Source of the DNA: Marinobacterium zhoushanense | GTDB taxonomy: Bacteria; Pseudomonadota; Gammaproteobacteria; Pseudomonadales; Balneatricaceae | Length of the DNA: 64,000 bases | Reading direction: 5' to 3' | Assembly (NCBI RefSeq): GCF_014641945.1 | Contig: NZ_BMIJ01000006.1 | Coordinates: 310,001-374,000, forward strand | Shown here: positions 8,869-16,641 of the stretch, piece by piece | Layout: each line of letters begins with the position of its first letter | How positions within the stretch are numbered: position 1 is the first letter of the stretch | Translations under genes and position numbers: made by a program | Notes under the pieces: generated by a model | The model's input: only the letters and a program-made list of their open reading frames with translations | Told to the model about the DNA's origin: nothing | Database searches by the model: none

Positions 8869-10217
8869 TCGAACAACGCCATCGACTCGACATGGGCGGT
8901 GTGCGGGAACATATCCATCACCGCGAAGCGGGTCATGCGATAGCCCGATTCGATCAGCAGCTGTGCATCCCGAACCAGCGATGCCGGGTTACAGGCAATA
9001 TAGAGCACCGCACGCGCGCCATACTGGCGCAACTGGCGTACGCACTCCTCGGCGCCGGCACGCGGAGGATCGAGCACGATCAGGTCGAACCCTTGGCCGC
9101 TGGCCTGTTGGTACCAGGAGGTATCGCGAATATCCTGGCTCAGATCGCTTTTAAACACGCTCACATTGGCCAGACCGTTGCGACTGGCGTTATCGCGGGT
9201 ACGCGTCACCATCTCGGCCGAACCCTCGATGCCAATCACTTCGCCGGCGTGCTGCGCCAAGGGCAGGGTGAAGTTGCCCAGGCCACAAAACAGATCAAGC
9301 ACGCGCTCTGTGGCGGTCGGGGCGAGCCACTGAATGGCGCGTGCCACCATCTGCCGGTTTATTTCGGCGTTGACCTGCAGAAAATCACCCGGAACAAACT
9401 GCAGCTCGGGTCCTGCTTCGATTGGTCTGTAACTCGGCTCCGCTGCGCCCGTGGCTATTGCCTGTAGTTGATTGTCGTTGCCCTGCAGGTAGAGCTTGAA
9501 ACCCTGCTCTTCGCAGAGCTGCTGCAAGGCTGAGATGCACTCGTCGTTGAGCCGGCGGGTGAGCCGCAGGGTAAGCGAGCCCGACTGGTCGCCGCAGCTG
9601 ATATCGAGATGGGTGACGTGCTTGATATTGCCCGCGTCGCTTAGCAAGGGGCGAATGTCGCTCAGCAAAGCATTGATCGAGGGCTCCAGCACCGGGCAGT
9701 TGTCGATATCGATCAGTTTGTTGCTGCTCTGGCGGCGGAAGCCGATCAGAAGCTCGCCATCGCTGCGCTGGTTCACGCCGATGCGGGCACTGCGCCTGTA
9801 GCCCAGATCGGACGACCGGAGTGCCGGTTCGACGATTTCGGGTGTGACATTGGCAAAACGCTGCAACTGATCCAACACCAGCCGCTCCTTGTGCTGGATC
9901 TGCGCCTCGGGTGTCAAATGTTGCAACTGGCATCCACCGCAGCGGCCATAGTAGGCGCAGGGGGGCGTCTGGCGTTCGCTGCTCGCCTGCAGCACCTCCA
10001 GTGTCTCCGCCTCATCGAAACGTTTGTGGCGAGTGGTCACCCGTGCGCGTACCCGCTCCCCAGGCAGTGCACCGCTGATGAACAGTGTCTTGCCATCCAC
10101 ACGTGCAACGCCGCGCCCGTCCAGACTGAGGTTGTGGACTTCGGCGTCAAGCTGAGTCGGTGTGGTTGCGGCACTCTGGCGTGCTGGACCACCGAATCGA
10201 ATACGTTTTCGGCTCAT
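8862..10217 (-). CDS. rlmD: 23S rRNA (uracil-1939-C5) methyltransferase RlmD
   Basis: SAM-dependent methyltransferase that forms m5U1939 in 23S rRNA. The 451 residues show an N-terminal TRAM domain (residues 20-85) and iron-sulfur cysteines in CAYYGRCGGC (near residue 90) plus the later NCPVLEP. The SAM-binding motif VLDLFCGLGNFTLP lies near 310, followed by DPPRAG near 379. The catalytic cysteine is in the motif CNPASL near 408. The Fe-S cysteines separate RlmD from the tRNA enzyme TrmA. It has a recognisable promoter immediately upstream and overlaps rluA downstream. This is the first gene of a two-gene minus-strand operon. Confidence 0.95.
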   Translation of the reverse strand: MSRKRIRFGGPARQSAATTPTQLDAEVHNLSLDGRGVARVDGKTLFISGALPGERVRARVTTRHKRFDEAETLEVLQASSERQTPPCAYYGRCGGCQLQHLTPEAQIQHKERLVLDQLQRFANVTPEIVEPALRSSDLGYRRSARIGVNQRSDGELLIGFRRQSSNKLIDIDNCPVLEPSINALLSDIRPLLSDAGNIKHVTHLDISCGDQSGSLTLRLTRRLNDECISALQQLCEEQGFKLYLQGNDNQLQAIATGAAEPSYRPIEAGPELQFVPGDFLQVNAEINRQMVARAIQWLAPTATERVLDLFCGLGNFTLPLAQHAGEVIGIEGSAEMVTRTRDNASRNGLANVSVFKSDLSQDIRDTSWYQQASGQGFDLIVLDPPRAGAEECVRQLRQYGARAVLYIACNPASLVRDAQLLIESGYRMTRFAVMDMFPHTAHVESMALFEC

Positions 10218-10244
10218 CGAAGGAATCCCGGAAAAGAGCAGGGC

Positions 10245-10273
10245 ATTCTAAGGTTGGAGCTCAGAGTTGTCAC
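10245..10273 (-). promoter_or_regulatory. Sigma-70-type promoter of rlmD
   Basis: On the minus strand GTGACA (10273-10268) and TAGAAT (10250-10245) are separated by exactly 17 bp, a close match to TTGACA-N17-TATAAT. It lies 28 bp upstream of the rlmD start. The -35 element sits between the arms of a 6-bp inverted repeat, GCTCAG/CTGAGC at 10259-10282. Confidence 0.55.
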
Positions 10274-10359
10274 CTGCTGAGCGGCCGTCTTGGCACTGTT
10301 GTAGAATAGGCGAAACAGGTCCGTGTCGGGCCACAGGTTTCTGATGGAGGAGCAGCTGT

Positions 10360-11352
10360 ATGGCTCAGGAACACCCATTTGCACAGTATGTGCGTATTCT
10401 TGGCAAGGGGAAGAAGGGGAGTCGGTCGCTGACGCGTGATGAGGCGCGGGATGCGATGGGGATGATTCTCGATCAGCAGATCCGTCCCGAGCAGTTGGGC
10501 GCGTTTCTGATGTTGCTGCGGGTAAAAGAGGAGGCTCCAGAGGAACTCGCCGGTTTTGCCGATGCGGTGCGCGCGCGCTACCAACCGCCCAAGGGGATCG
10601 GCGCTGCCATCGATTGGGCGACCTACGCGGGCAAGAAGCGCCATCTGCCCTGGTTTATGTTGGCGGCTCTGTTGTTGGCCGAGCAGGGCGCGCCCGTGTT
10701 TATGCACGGTGCCCGCGGTCATACGGCCGGGCGCCTGTATAGCGAAGATATGCTCAGTATGTTTGGTATCGAGCCCTGTCTGGATTGGGCGTCGGTGGAC
10801 GCTGCCCTTCAGGACAGGGGCTTCGCGTTCATGTCGATCGATCAGCTCTGCCCACCGCTGGGTGAGATCATCCAGTTGCGCAATATCCTCGGGTTGCGCT
10901 CCCCGGTACATACCCTGTGTCGCATGCTGAATCCGCTGGATGCGGAGGTCACCATTGACGGAGTTTTTCACCCACCCTATGCGCCCATGCATCAACAAAC
11001 GGCATTGTTGCTGGGTACCCACCAGGCTGTGACGGTGCGGGGGGATGGTGGTGAGGCGGAAGTAAAGCCGGACAGTGACTGCGAGCTGCACTGGATCCTG
11101 AACGGGGAGTTGAGTACCGGAGTCTGGCCGCGGTTATACCCCCAGCGTCTGGTCAAGGACGAGCAGCTTGATCCACAGGATCTGCTGCGCCTGTGGCGAG
11201 GCGAAATTGAACATCCCTACGGTGAAGGCGCGGTTATCTCAACACTGGCCATGGTGTTGCGCTTACTGGCACCGGACCAGCCGGCCGATACCGACCGGTT
11301 GATCGAGCAGGCGCGCGAGCGTTGGGCCCGTCGAGATCGCTGCCGCTTCTAA
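10360..11352 (+). CDS. ybiB: YbiB/TrpD2-type glycosyl transferase family protein
   Basis: A homologue of anthranilate phosphoribosyltransferase (TrpD) belonging to the YbiB/TrpD2 branch, 330 residues. Members of that branch are not tryptophan enzymes, and the E. coli protein has been described as binding nucleic acid. The helical N-terminal domain (LTRDEARDAMGMILDQQ, LGAFLMLLRVKEE) fits TrpD. The central motif region reads YAGKKRHLPW...FMHGARGHTAGR, where catalytic TrpD enzymes would carry a glycine-rich GTGGD-type loop. That loop is replaced, so anthranilate transfer is unlikely. ATG 10360 follows GGAGGAG-like sequence at 10346-10353. The gene is divergent from rlmD, and its stop overlaps the stop of the convergent antiporter gene. 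Cellular role remains uncertain. Confidence 0.85.
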   Translation: MAQEHPFAQYVRILGKGKKGSRSLTRDEARDAMGMILDQQIRPEQLGAFLMLLRVKEEAPEELAGFADAVRARYQPPKGIGAAIDWATYAGKKRHLPWFMLAALLLAEQGAPVFMHGARGHTAGRLYSEDMLSMFGIEPCLDWASVDAALQDRGFAFMSIDQLCPPLGEIIQLRNILGLRSPVHTLCRMLNPLDAEVTIDGVFHPPYAPMHQQTALLLGTHQAVTVRGDGGEAEVKPDSDCELHWILNGELSTGVWPRLYPQRLVKDEQLDPQDLLRLWRGEIEHPYGEGAVISTLAMVLRLLAPDQPADTDRLIEQARERWARRDRCRF

Positions 11353-12527
11353 TCCCGGCGTAGCCGGTCCGAAACAGCAATCGGGGAGGGGTAGCGGAAG
11401 ATCACCACATAGGTTGACAGCAGGAAGCTGAGTATCGCTGTGGCCTGAATCACATGCGAGGCTTCCGTGCCGATCAGCCCGCCGGCAAAGGCCAGATAGG
11501 CGATCAGCAATGAGAATTCGCTGATCTGGCCCAGGCGGAAACCTATCTCCCAGCCGGTGTCGGCCGATTCACTGATCCCTTGCAACAGGTAGCGGAACAC
11601 GACCGGCTTCAGGGCCAGTACGGCTGCCGTCAGCGCAAGCGCGGGTAGCAGGATGTCGTCTATCAGGGTCAGATTAAAGCTGGCGCCGACCGAGAAGAAA
11701 AACAAGATCAAGAAGAAATCGCGTAGCGGCTTGAGACTGGTAGCGATGTACTGGGAGATGGGGCTTGTAGCCAGTGCAACGCCGGCGATAAATGCCCCCA
11801 TCTCGGCCGACAGTCCGACATATACCGCAGCCTCGGCGAGCCCGAGGCACCAGCCGATCGCAGAAAGAAAGATATACTCATGAAAGCGGTCGAAGCGCTG
11901 TAGTAGCGGCAGTAATACCCAGCGCACGAAACCCCAGGCGAACAGCGCAAGTAGCGGCAGTGCCAGCATCGAACGGGCAAAGCTCATGCCGGTGCCCATC
12001 TCGGAGCCCCCCTCGCCGCCGCTGTTCAATAGCAGCAGAACCAGTATGGCGACCACGTCCTGGAGCAGCAACAGCCCGACGACCAGCTCACCGGTATGGC
12101 GGTGATGCAGCACGGTAGTGGGGAGCAGCTTGATACCGATAATGGTGCTGGAGAACATCAGTGCGGCACCGATCACCAGCGATTCGATTTGGCTGAAGCC
12201 GAACAGTACGCCGGCGCCATAGCCTATCCCCATGAACGCGATCGAACTGGCCACGGCGACCAGCGTGGCTTTGCGCAACATATGCAGCAGATGCGCTGGC
12301 TGCATGTCGAGTCCGAGGAGAAACAGCAGGAAGATGATGCCGACGTGGGCGATATCGGCCAGCAGGTTGGTATCGGATACCGCCTTGATGCCCCATGGAC
12401 CGAGCGCGGCGCCCAGGACGATATAAGCGACTAGCAGCGGTTGTCGGGTATAGAGTGCGATAGAGGCGAGGATCGCGGCGCCACTGAAAATCAAGAAAAA
12501 GGAAAAGACAACCGAATGTTCCACCAT
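11349..12527 (-). CDS. CPA2-family cation:proton antiporter, membrane domain only (KefB/YbaL-like)
   Basis: A polytopic inner-membrane protein of the monovalent cation:proton antiporter-2 family (Na_H_Exchanger domain), 392 residues with about 12 predicted membrane segments. Recognisable family segments are LVAYIVLGAALGPWG, LLADIAHVGIIFLLFLLGLDM, SSTIIGIKLLPT and LLLQDVVAILVLLLL. Unlike KefB, KefC or YbaL (about 560-620 residues) it ends after the membrane domain with no cytoplasmic RCK/TrkA-N domain, so nucleotide or glutathione gating is not expected. I chose ATG 12527, eight bases after AAGGAG; the in-frame GTG at 12536 overlaps that site. The cation is unknown. It converges on ybiB with a 4-bp overlap of stop codons. 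Confidence 0.86.
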   Translation of the reverse strand: MVEHSVVFSFFLIFSGAAILASIALYTRQPLLVAYIVLGAALGPWGIKAVSDTNLLADIAHVGIIFLLFLLGLDMQPAHLLHMLRKATLVAVASSIAFMGIGYGAGVLFGFSQIESLVIGAALMFSSTIIGIKLLPTTVLHHRHTGELVVGLLLLQDVVAILVLLLLNSGGEGGSEMGTGMSFARSMLALPLLALFAWGFVRWVLLPLLQRFDRFHEYIFLSAIGWCLGLAEAAVYVGLSAEMGAFIAGVALATSPISQYIATSLKPLRDFFLILFFFSVGASFNLTLIDDILLPALALTAAVLALKPVVFRYLLQGISESADTGWEIGFRLGQISEFSLLIAYLAFAGGLIGTEASHVIQATAILSFLLSTYVVIFRYPSPIAVSDRLRRD

Positions 12528-12589
12528 GCTCAGCACTCCTTACTGCAGGAGTGACAGTCTACCAGAGACCGGAGCCGGGCTGCATCGGT

Positions 12590-12626
12590 TGTTATAATAC
12601 CTTATCAATTTACTCGGGTTTGATAA
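12590..12626 (+). promoter_or_regulatory. nfuA promoter (extended -10) with adjacent inverted repeat
   Basis: TGTTATAAT at 12590-12598 is a consensus -10 with the TGn extension; no good -35 is visible, which is acceptable for extended -10 promoters. The predicted start point (about 12605) lies inside a perfect inverted repeat, TTATCAA (12602-12608) and TTGATAA (12620-12626), spaced by 11 bp, which could be an operator. It does not resemble the IscR type 1 motif as I know it. Confidence 0.5.
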
Positions 12627-12676
12627 ACGTGTATGCTGTTGGCTGTTCGAAATGTACTGATAGGTTTTTGTGAACT

Positions 12677-13270
12677 ATGGATATCAACGTTACTCAAGGC
12701 GCTGAATCATACCTGGCTGAGCTGCTGGCCAAGCAGGAGGTTGAGGGGATCGCAGTACGGCTGTTTGTTACCCAGCCCGGTACGCCCTATGCCGAAACCT
12801 GTCTGGCGTATTGCCGTCCTGATGAGGTCAATCCGGAAGACGAGATCATGGATATGGAACAGCTGCGCTTCTATATAGAGCGTACCAGTATTCCCTATCT
12901 TGAGGAGGCCACAATCGACTTTGCCCAGGATCGAATGGGCGGGCAGTTGACGATCAAGGCGCCGAACGCCAAGACGCCGAAGGTGTCTGCGGATAGCCCG
13001 ATCGATGAGCAGATTAACTATATTCTCTACTCCGATATCAACCCCGGGTTGGCCGCCCACGGCGGTGAGGTGAAGTTGGTCGAATTGGTCGATGCAGAGG
13101 CTGGCAAAATCGCGGTATTGAAGTTTGGCGGCGGCTGTCAGGGCTGCAGTGCGGTGGATCTGACGCTTAAAGATGGCGTCGAGCGCACGTTGCTTGAGCG
13201 CGTGCCGGGTCTTGCTGGCGTACGTGATGTGACCGACCATACCGAAACCACCAACGCCTACTACAAGTAA
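12677..13270 (+). CDS. nfuA: Fe-S cluster biogenesis/carrier protein NfuA
   Basis: NfuA receives and delivers 4Fe-4S clusters to apo-proteins, especially under oxidative stress or iron limitation, and acts in the cytosol as a dimer. The 197-residue protein has the two-part NfuA architecture: an N-terminal A-type-like domain (residues 1-95) lacking the usual cysteines, and a C-terminal Nfu domain (about 108-190). The cluster-binding pair is Cys154-x-x-Cys157 in [13 protein letters not shown] 12677 is the only reasonable start, and the N-terminus (ITQ-like [13 protein letters not shown]) fits the family. It has its own promoter and is followed by a weak GC-rich hairpin, so it is probably monocistronic. 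Confidence 0.95.
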   Translation: MDINVTQGAESYLAELLAKQEVEGIAVRLFVTQPGTPYAETCLAYCRPDEVNPEDEIMDMEQLRFYIERTSIPYLEEATIDFAQDRMGGQLTIKAPNAKTPKVSADSPIDEQINYILYSDINPGLAAHGGEVKLVELVDAEAGKIAVLKFGGGCQGCSAVDLTLKDGVERTLLERVPGLAGVRDVTDHTETTNAYYK

Positions 13271-13503
13271 TCCGATTCGCATCGGGCGGAGCGCCAGTTC
13301 CGCCTGCTGCCAGTTTTGACTGTCGCCAGCGCCTAGGGGCCTGGCTCAATCCCTTCGCGCCAGCCGCCTTCGGCGTTAGATGAAATTCTTTCCTGCAAGA
13401 CCGTTAATCAGGTTTTGAGGTTTGTGAGCCTCCAGCATAGCTGTTATAACTTCAATTACGTCTCACTCTCACCCGCCGAACGACGCAAATTGGACCTGAC
13501 CGG

Positions 13504-13530
13504 TTGCAATAATCCAATCGGCCCCCATAG
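13504..13530 (+). promoter_or_regulatory. Probable sigma-32 (heat shock) promoter of lon
   Basis: TTGCA at 13504-13508, 14 bp, then CCCCATAG at 13523-13530. The sigma-32 consensus is CTTGAA with CCCCATnT, and the E. coli lon promoter, as I recall it, has TTGAA, 14 bp, CCCCATAT. The -10 is close to consensus, the -35 has one mismatch, and the spacing is identical. The expected start is near 13537, giving a leader of about 60 nt. Confidence 0.6.
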
Positions 13531-13553
13531 ATGGACCAATTCCAGATTTTTTT

Positions 13554-13575
13554 GCATTGGCCCCAAGGCTGGTGC
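13554..13575 (+). promoter_or_regulatory. Hairpin in lon mRNA leader
   Basis: Nine pairs (three G-U) between 13554-13562 and 13567-13575 around the loop CCAA, inside the predicted lon leader and 7-8 nt upstream of the ribosome binding site AGAGGC. The SD itself is not paired. Function unknown. Confidence 0.35.
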
Positions 13576-13595
13576 GCTGCAAAGAGGCACTCATC

Positions 13596-16019
13596 ATGGA
13601 TCAATATGAAGCAAACGAAGCGGTGACCGTAGAGCTTCCGGTATTGCCACTGCGCGATGTGGTGGTCTACCCGAACATGGTCATCCCGCTCTTTGTCGGT
13701 AGGGAAAAGTCTATTCAGGCACTTGAGCTGGCGATGGAGAGCGATAAGCAGATCCTGCTGTTGGCTCAGCGCAGCGCATCCGAGGATGAGCCCTCTTTCG
13801 ATGACCTGTTTAAGACAGGAACGGTCGCCACGGTACTGCAGATGCTCAAACTGCCAGACGGCACGGTCAAGGTGCTTGTCGAGGGCGACGAGCGCGCGCG
13901 CGTAGTGGAGATGCTGGATCAGGAAGATCACTACTCCGCTACGGTCGAGGTGCTGCATACCGACAACATTGGCGAATCTGAAACCGATGTTTACAAGCGT
14001 ACGGCGCTGGATCAATTCGAGCGTTATATCCAGGTCAACAAAAAGATCCCGTCCGAAGTGCTGTCTTCACTGCAGAATATCGATGATGTGAGCCGCCTGG
14101 CCGATACCATTGCGGCGCATATGGCACTGAAACTGGACGAGAAACAGAGTCTGCTGGAGATGCTCAGCGCGCGTCAGCGCCTGGAGCACCTGATGTCGCT
14201 GATGGAGGCGGAGATCGATCTGGTCGAGGTCGAGAAACGTATCCGCGGTCGGGTCAAGAAGCAGATGGAGAAGAGTCAGCGCGAGTACTATCTGAATGAG
14301 CAGATGAAGGCGATTCAGAAAGAGCTCGGTGATATGGACGAATCCGGCGGCAGCGACCTGGATGAGCTGCAGCGCAAGATCGAAGCAGCTGGTATGCCGA
14401 AGGAGGCGCTGGACAAATCTCTGGCCGAGTTCAACAAACTGAAGATGATGTCGCCGATGAGTGCCGAAGCCACGGTTGTGCGCGGCTACATCGACTGGAT
14501 GCTGCAGATTCCCTGGACCAAGAAAACCAAGGTCCGCATGGATATGAAACGGGCGGAAAAAATTCTCAATGAAGACCATTACGGTCTGGAAGAGGTCAAG
14601 CAGCGCATTATCGAGTATCTGGCAGTGCAGAAGCGGGTCAAGAAGCTGCGTGGACCGATTCTTTGCCTGGTTGGGCCTCCGGGCGTAGGTAAGACCTCTC
14701 TCGGCCGCTCCATTGCCCGTGCGACCAATCGCAAGTATGTCCGTATGGCGCTGGGTGGTGTACGCGACGAAGCCGAGATCCGTGGCCATCGTAGGACCTA
14801 TATCGGTTCCATGCCGGGCAAACTGATTCAGAAGATGTCCAAGATCGGTGTCAAAAACCCGCTGTTCCTGCTCGACGAGATCGACAAGATGGGCATGGAT
14901 CATCGCGGTGACCCGGCGTCGGCGCTACTGGAGGTGCTCGATCCGGAGCAAAACAGCACCTTCAACGATCACTATCTGGAGGTCGACTACGATCTGTCCG
15001 ACGTGCTGTTTGTCTGCACCTCCAACTCGATGAACATTCCGGGCCCGCTGCTTGACCGTATGGAGATCATCCGGATACCGGGCTATACCGAAGATGAAAA
15101 ACTCAATATTGCTATTAAATATCTGATTCCAAAACAGATTAAACAGAACGGCCTGCGCGCGAAAGAGCTTGAGATCGACGATTCTGCGGTGATCGGCATG
15201 ATTCGTTACTACACCCGTGAAGCGGGTGTGCGCGGTCTCGAGCGTGAGATTGCCAAGGTCTGCCGCAAGGTGATCAAGGAGATTACTTTGGGCGGCGAAG
15301 CGAAGAGTCAGCGGGTTACCGGCGATGATCTCGAGCACTACTGCGGTGTACGCAAGTACAACTATGGTATGGCCGAGGAGCAGGATCTGGTCGGCCATGT
15401 TACCGGCTTGGCCTGGACTCAGGTCGGGGGCGATATCCTCACCATCGAAGCCGCTGTGGTGCCGGGTAAAGGTCGGCTTACCCATACCGGCTCTTTGGGC
15501 GATGTGATGAAAGAGTCGATTCAGGCAGCGATGACCGTGGTCAGAAGTCGGGCTCGTGCGCTGGGTATCCGCTCAGACTTTCACGAGAAGCACGATCTGC
15601 ATATCCATGTGCCGGAAGGGGCAACACCGAAAGATGGCCCCAGTGCGGGTATCGGCATGTGCACGGCACTCGTTTCTGCACTGACCCAGATTCCGGTTCG
15701 TTCTGAAGTCGCGATGACCGGTGAGATCACTTTGCGCGGACAGGTTTTGCCCATCGGCGGGCTCAAGGAAAAGCTGCTGGCGGCGCACAGGGGCGGCATA
15801 AAAACCGTGATAATCCCTGACGAAAATCAACGCGATCTTAAGGAGATTCCGGACAATATCAAAGCCGATCTCGACATAAAGCCGGTTAAATGGATAGATG
15901 AGGTGCTTGATGTTGCGCTCTCCTTTCAGCCCAAGCCTTTGACCGAAGAGGAGGATAAAGTGGTTGCGGGGGAGCCCAAGAACGGCAAGAATGAGTCCGG
16001 TCAATTGAGCACTCATTAG
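13596..16019 (+). CDS. lon: ATP-dependent protease La (Lon)
   Basis: Lon is a cytosolic hexameric AAA+ serine protease that degrades misfolded and regulatory proteins. The 807-residue protein has the N-terminal substrate-binding domain ([15 protein letters not shown] at residues 10-24), a coiled-coil middle (about 185-275), an AAA+ module and a C-terminal protease domain. In the AAA+ module, Walker A GPPGVGKT is at 360-367 and Walker [11 protein letters not shown] near 421. The catalytic Ser is Ser683 (KDGPSAG) and the Lys is Lys726 ([11 protein letters not shown]). ATG 13596 was preferred over an in-frame TTG at 13557 because the longer N-terminus is not family-like and AGAGGC lies upstream of the ATG. 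The sigma-32-like promoter fits a heat shock gene. hupB follows, as in many proteobacteria. Confidence 0.98.
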   Translation: MDQYEANEAVTVELPVLPLRDVVVYPNMVIPLFVGREKSIQALELAMESDKQILLLAQRSASEDEPSFDDLFKTGTVATVLQMLKLPDGTVKVLVEGDERARVVEMLDQEDHYSATVEVLHTDNIGESETDVYKRTALDQFERYIQVNKKIPSEVLSSLQNIDDVSRLADTIAAHMALKLDEKQSLLEMLSARQRLEHLMSLMEAEIDLVEVEKRIRGRVKKQMEKSQREYYLNEQMKAIQKELGDMDESGGSDLDELQRKIEAAGMPKEALDKSLAEFNKLKMMSPMSAEATVVRGYIDWMLQIPWTKKTKVRMDMKRAEKILNEDHYGLEEVKQRIIEYLAVQKRVKKLRGPILCLVGPPGVGKTSLGRSIARATNRKYVRMALGGVRDEAEIRGHRRTYIGSMPGKLIQKMSKIGVKNPLFLLDEIDKMGMDHRGDPASALLEVLDPEQNSTFNDHYLEVDYDLSDVLFVCTSNSMNIPGPLLDRMEIIRIPGYTEDEKLNIAIKYLIPKQIKQNGLRAKELEIDDSAVIGMIRYYTREAGVRGLEREIAKVCRKVIKEITLGGEAKSQRVTGDDLEHYCGVRKYNYGMAEEQDLVGHVTGLAWTQVGGDILTIEAAVVPGKGRLTHTGSLGDVMKESIQAAMTVVRSRARALGIRSDFHEKHDLHIHVPEGATPKDGPSAGIGMCTALVSALTQIPVRSEVAMTGEITLRGQVLPIGGLKEKLLAAHRGGIKTVIIPDENQRDLKEIPDNIKADLDIKPVKWIDEVLDVALSFQPKPLTEEEDKVVAGEPKNGKNESGQLSTH

Positions 16020-16052
16020 CCACAGGCCGCGGAATAAAAGGGCTTGGGCCAG

Positions 16053-16082
16053 TTGACACCTGTTTTGGGCAGTTGGTATAAA
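16053..16082 (+). promoter_or_regulatory. Sigma-70 promoter of hupB
   Basis: TTGACA (16053-16058), 18 bp, TATAAA (16077-16082): perfect -35 and 5/6 -10. Predicted start near 16089, giving a 67-nt leader. Confidence 0.75.
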
Positions 16083-16155
16083 GTGCCTGACTACATGCTG
16101 GGTAAGACTTTCAGTTATAGCAAAATAACGACTCGATACATAAAAGGGGAACAAT

Positions 16156-16431
16156 GTGAACAAGTCTGAACTGATCGACGCAATTGCCGATTCAGCCGAT
16201 ATTCCTAAGGCCGCTGCTGGTCGTGCGCTGGATGCTGCACTGGAAGCTGTAACCGGAGCACTTCAGAAAGGCGAATCCGTTGCGCTGGTAGGTTTCGGTA
16301 CCTTTTCAGTGAAGGAGCGTGCGGCGCGCACTGGCCGTAATCCGCAGACCGGAAATCCGATCGAAATCGCGGCGGCTACTCTGCCGACTTTCAAGCCTGG
16401 TAAGGCTCTGAAGGACGCTGTTAACAAGTAA
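16156..16431 (+). CDS. hupB: DNA-binding protein HU-beta
   Basis: HU is a small abundant nucleoid protein that bends DNA as a dimer. The 91-residue sequence is canonical: [11 protein letters not shown] at the N-terminus, the hinge LVGFGTFSV near residues 44-52, and the DNA-binding arm with [12 protein letters not shown] near 60-72, whose Pro intercalates. Translation starts at GTG 16156; the overlapping ATG at 16154 is immediately followed by TGA. AAGGGG at 16144-16149 sets the start. It has its own strong promoter. There is no terminator between hupB and the tRNA-Asp gene 29 bp downstream, so the two are probably on one transcript. Confidence 0.97.
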   Translation: MNKSELIDAIADSADIPKAAAGRALDAALEAVTGALQKGESVALVGFGTFSVKERAARTGRNPQTGNPIEIAAATLPTFKPGKALKDAVNK

Positions 16432-16460
16432 CAGTCCGTTCCGTTTACTGATCAGGTTCG

Positions 16461-16537
16461 GGAGCGGTAGTTCAGCTGGTTAGAATACCTGCCTGTCACG
16501 CAGGGGGTCGCGGGTTCGAGTCCCGTCCGTTCCGCCA
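16461..16537 (+). tRNA. tRNA-Asp (anticodon GTC)
   Basis: A complete 77-nt cloverleaf with the 3' CCA encoded. The acceptor stem is GGAGCGG pairing with CCGTTCC. The D-arm begins TAGTTCAGCTGGTTAGAA. The anticodon arm is CCTGC-CTGTCAC-GCAGG with anticodon GTC at 16495-16497. The T-arm is CGGGTTCGAGTCCCG. It is nearly identical to E. coli tRNA-Asp as I remember it. Its only visible upstream promoter is that of hupB. Confidence 0.98.
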
Positions 16538-16542
16538 GATAG

Positions 16543-16575
16543 AAAAAAGCGCATTCAACCCGAATGCGCTTTTTT
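16543..16575 (+). terminator. Rho-independent terminator after tRNA-Asp
   Basis: A 14-bp perfect stem (16543-16556 with 16562-16575), loop of 5 nt (AACCC), arms beginning with six A and ending with six T. It is symmetrical but serves the hupB-tRNA transcript. ppiD starts 66 bp further on. Confidence 0.93.
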
Positions 16576-16641
16576 GTTGAACCTGTTCCGGGTATTTTGA
16601 TCAACTCAGAGCAACAGACCAAAACAGGGTTACTGCAGACA

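Larger units (their letters stand above)
13271..13595 (+). other. Intergenic region between nfuA and lon
   Basis: No credible gene in these 325 bp. The region holds a weak hairpin just after nfuA (GGCGGA 13285-13290 with TCCGCC 13299-13304, followed loosely by TTTT), then GC-rich DNA to about 13380 and AT-richer DNA with the probable sigma-32 promoter and the lon leader hairpin, which are listed separately. Confidence 0.7.

Noticed and set aside
10259..10282. Inverted repeat GCTCAG/CTGAGC between rlmD and ybiB as an operator
   Set aside because: Only 6 bp arms with a 12-bp spacer; expected by chance at this frequency. Mentioned with the rlmD promoter but not claimed.
16461..16537. tRNA-Asp as an integration site for a mobile element
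   Set aside because: tRNA genes often serve as att sites, but no integrase, direct repeat of the tRNA 3' end or composition change is visible; the lon-hupB-ppiD order is intact around it.
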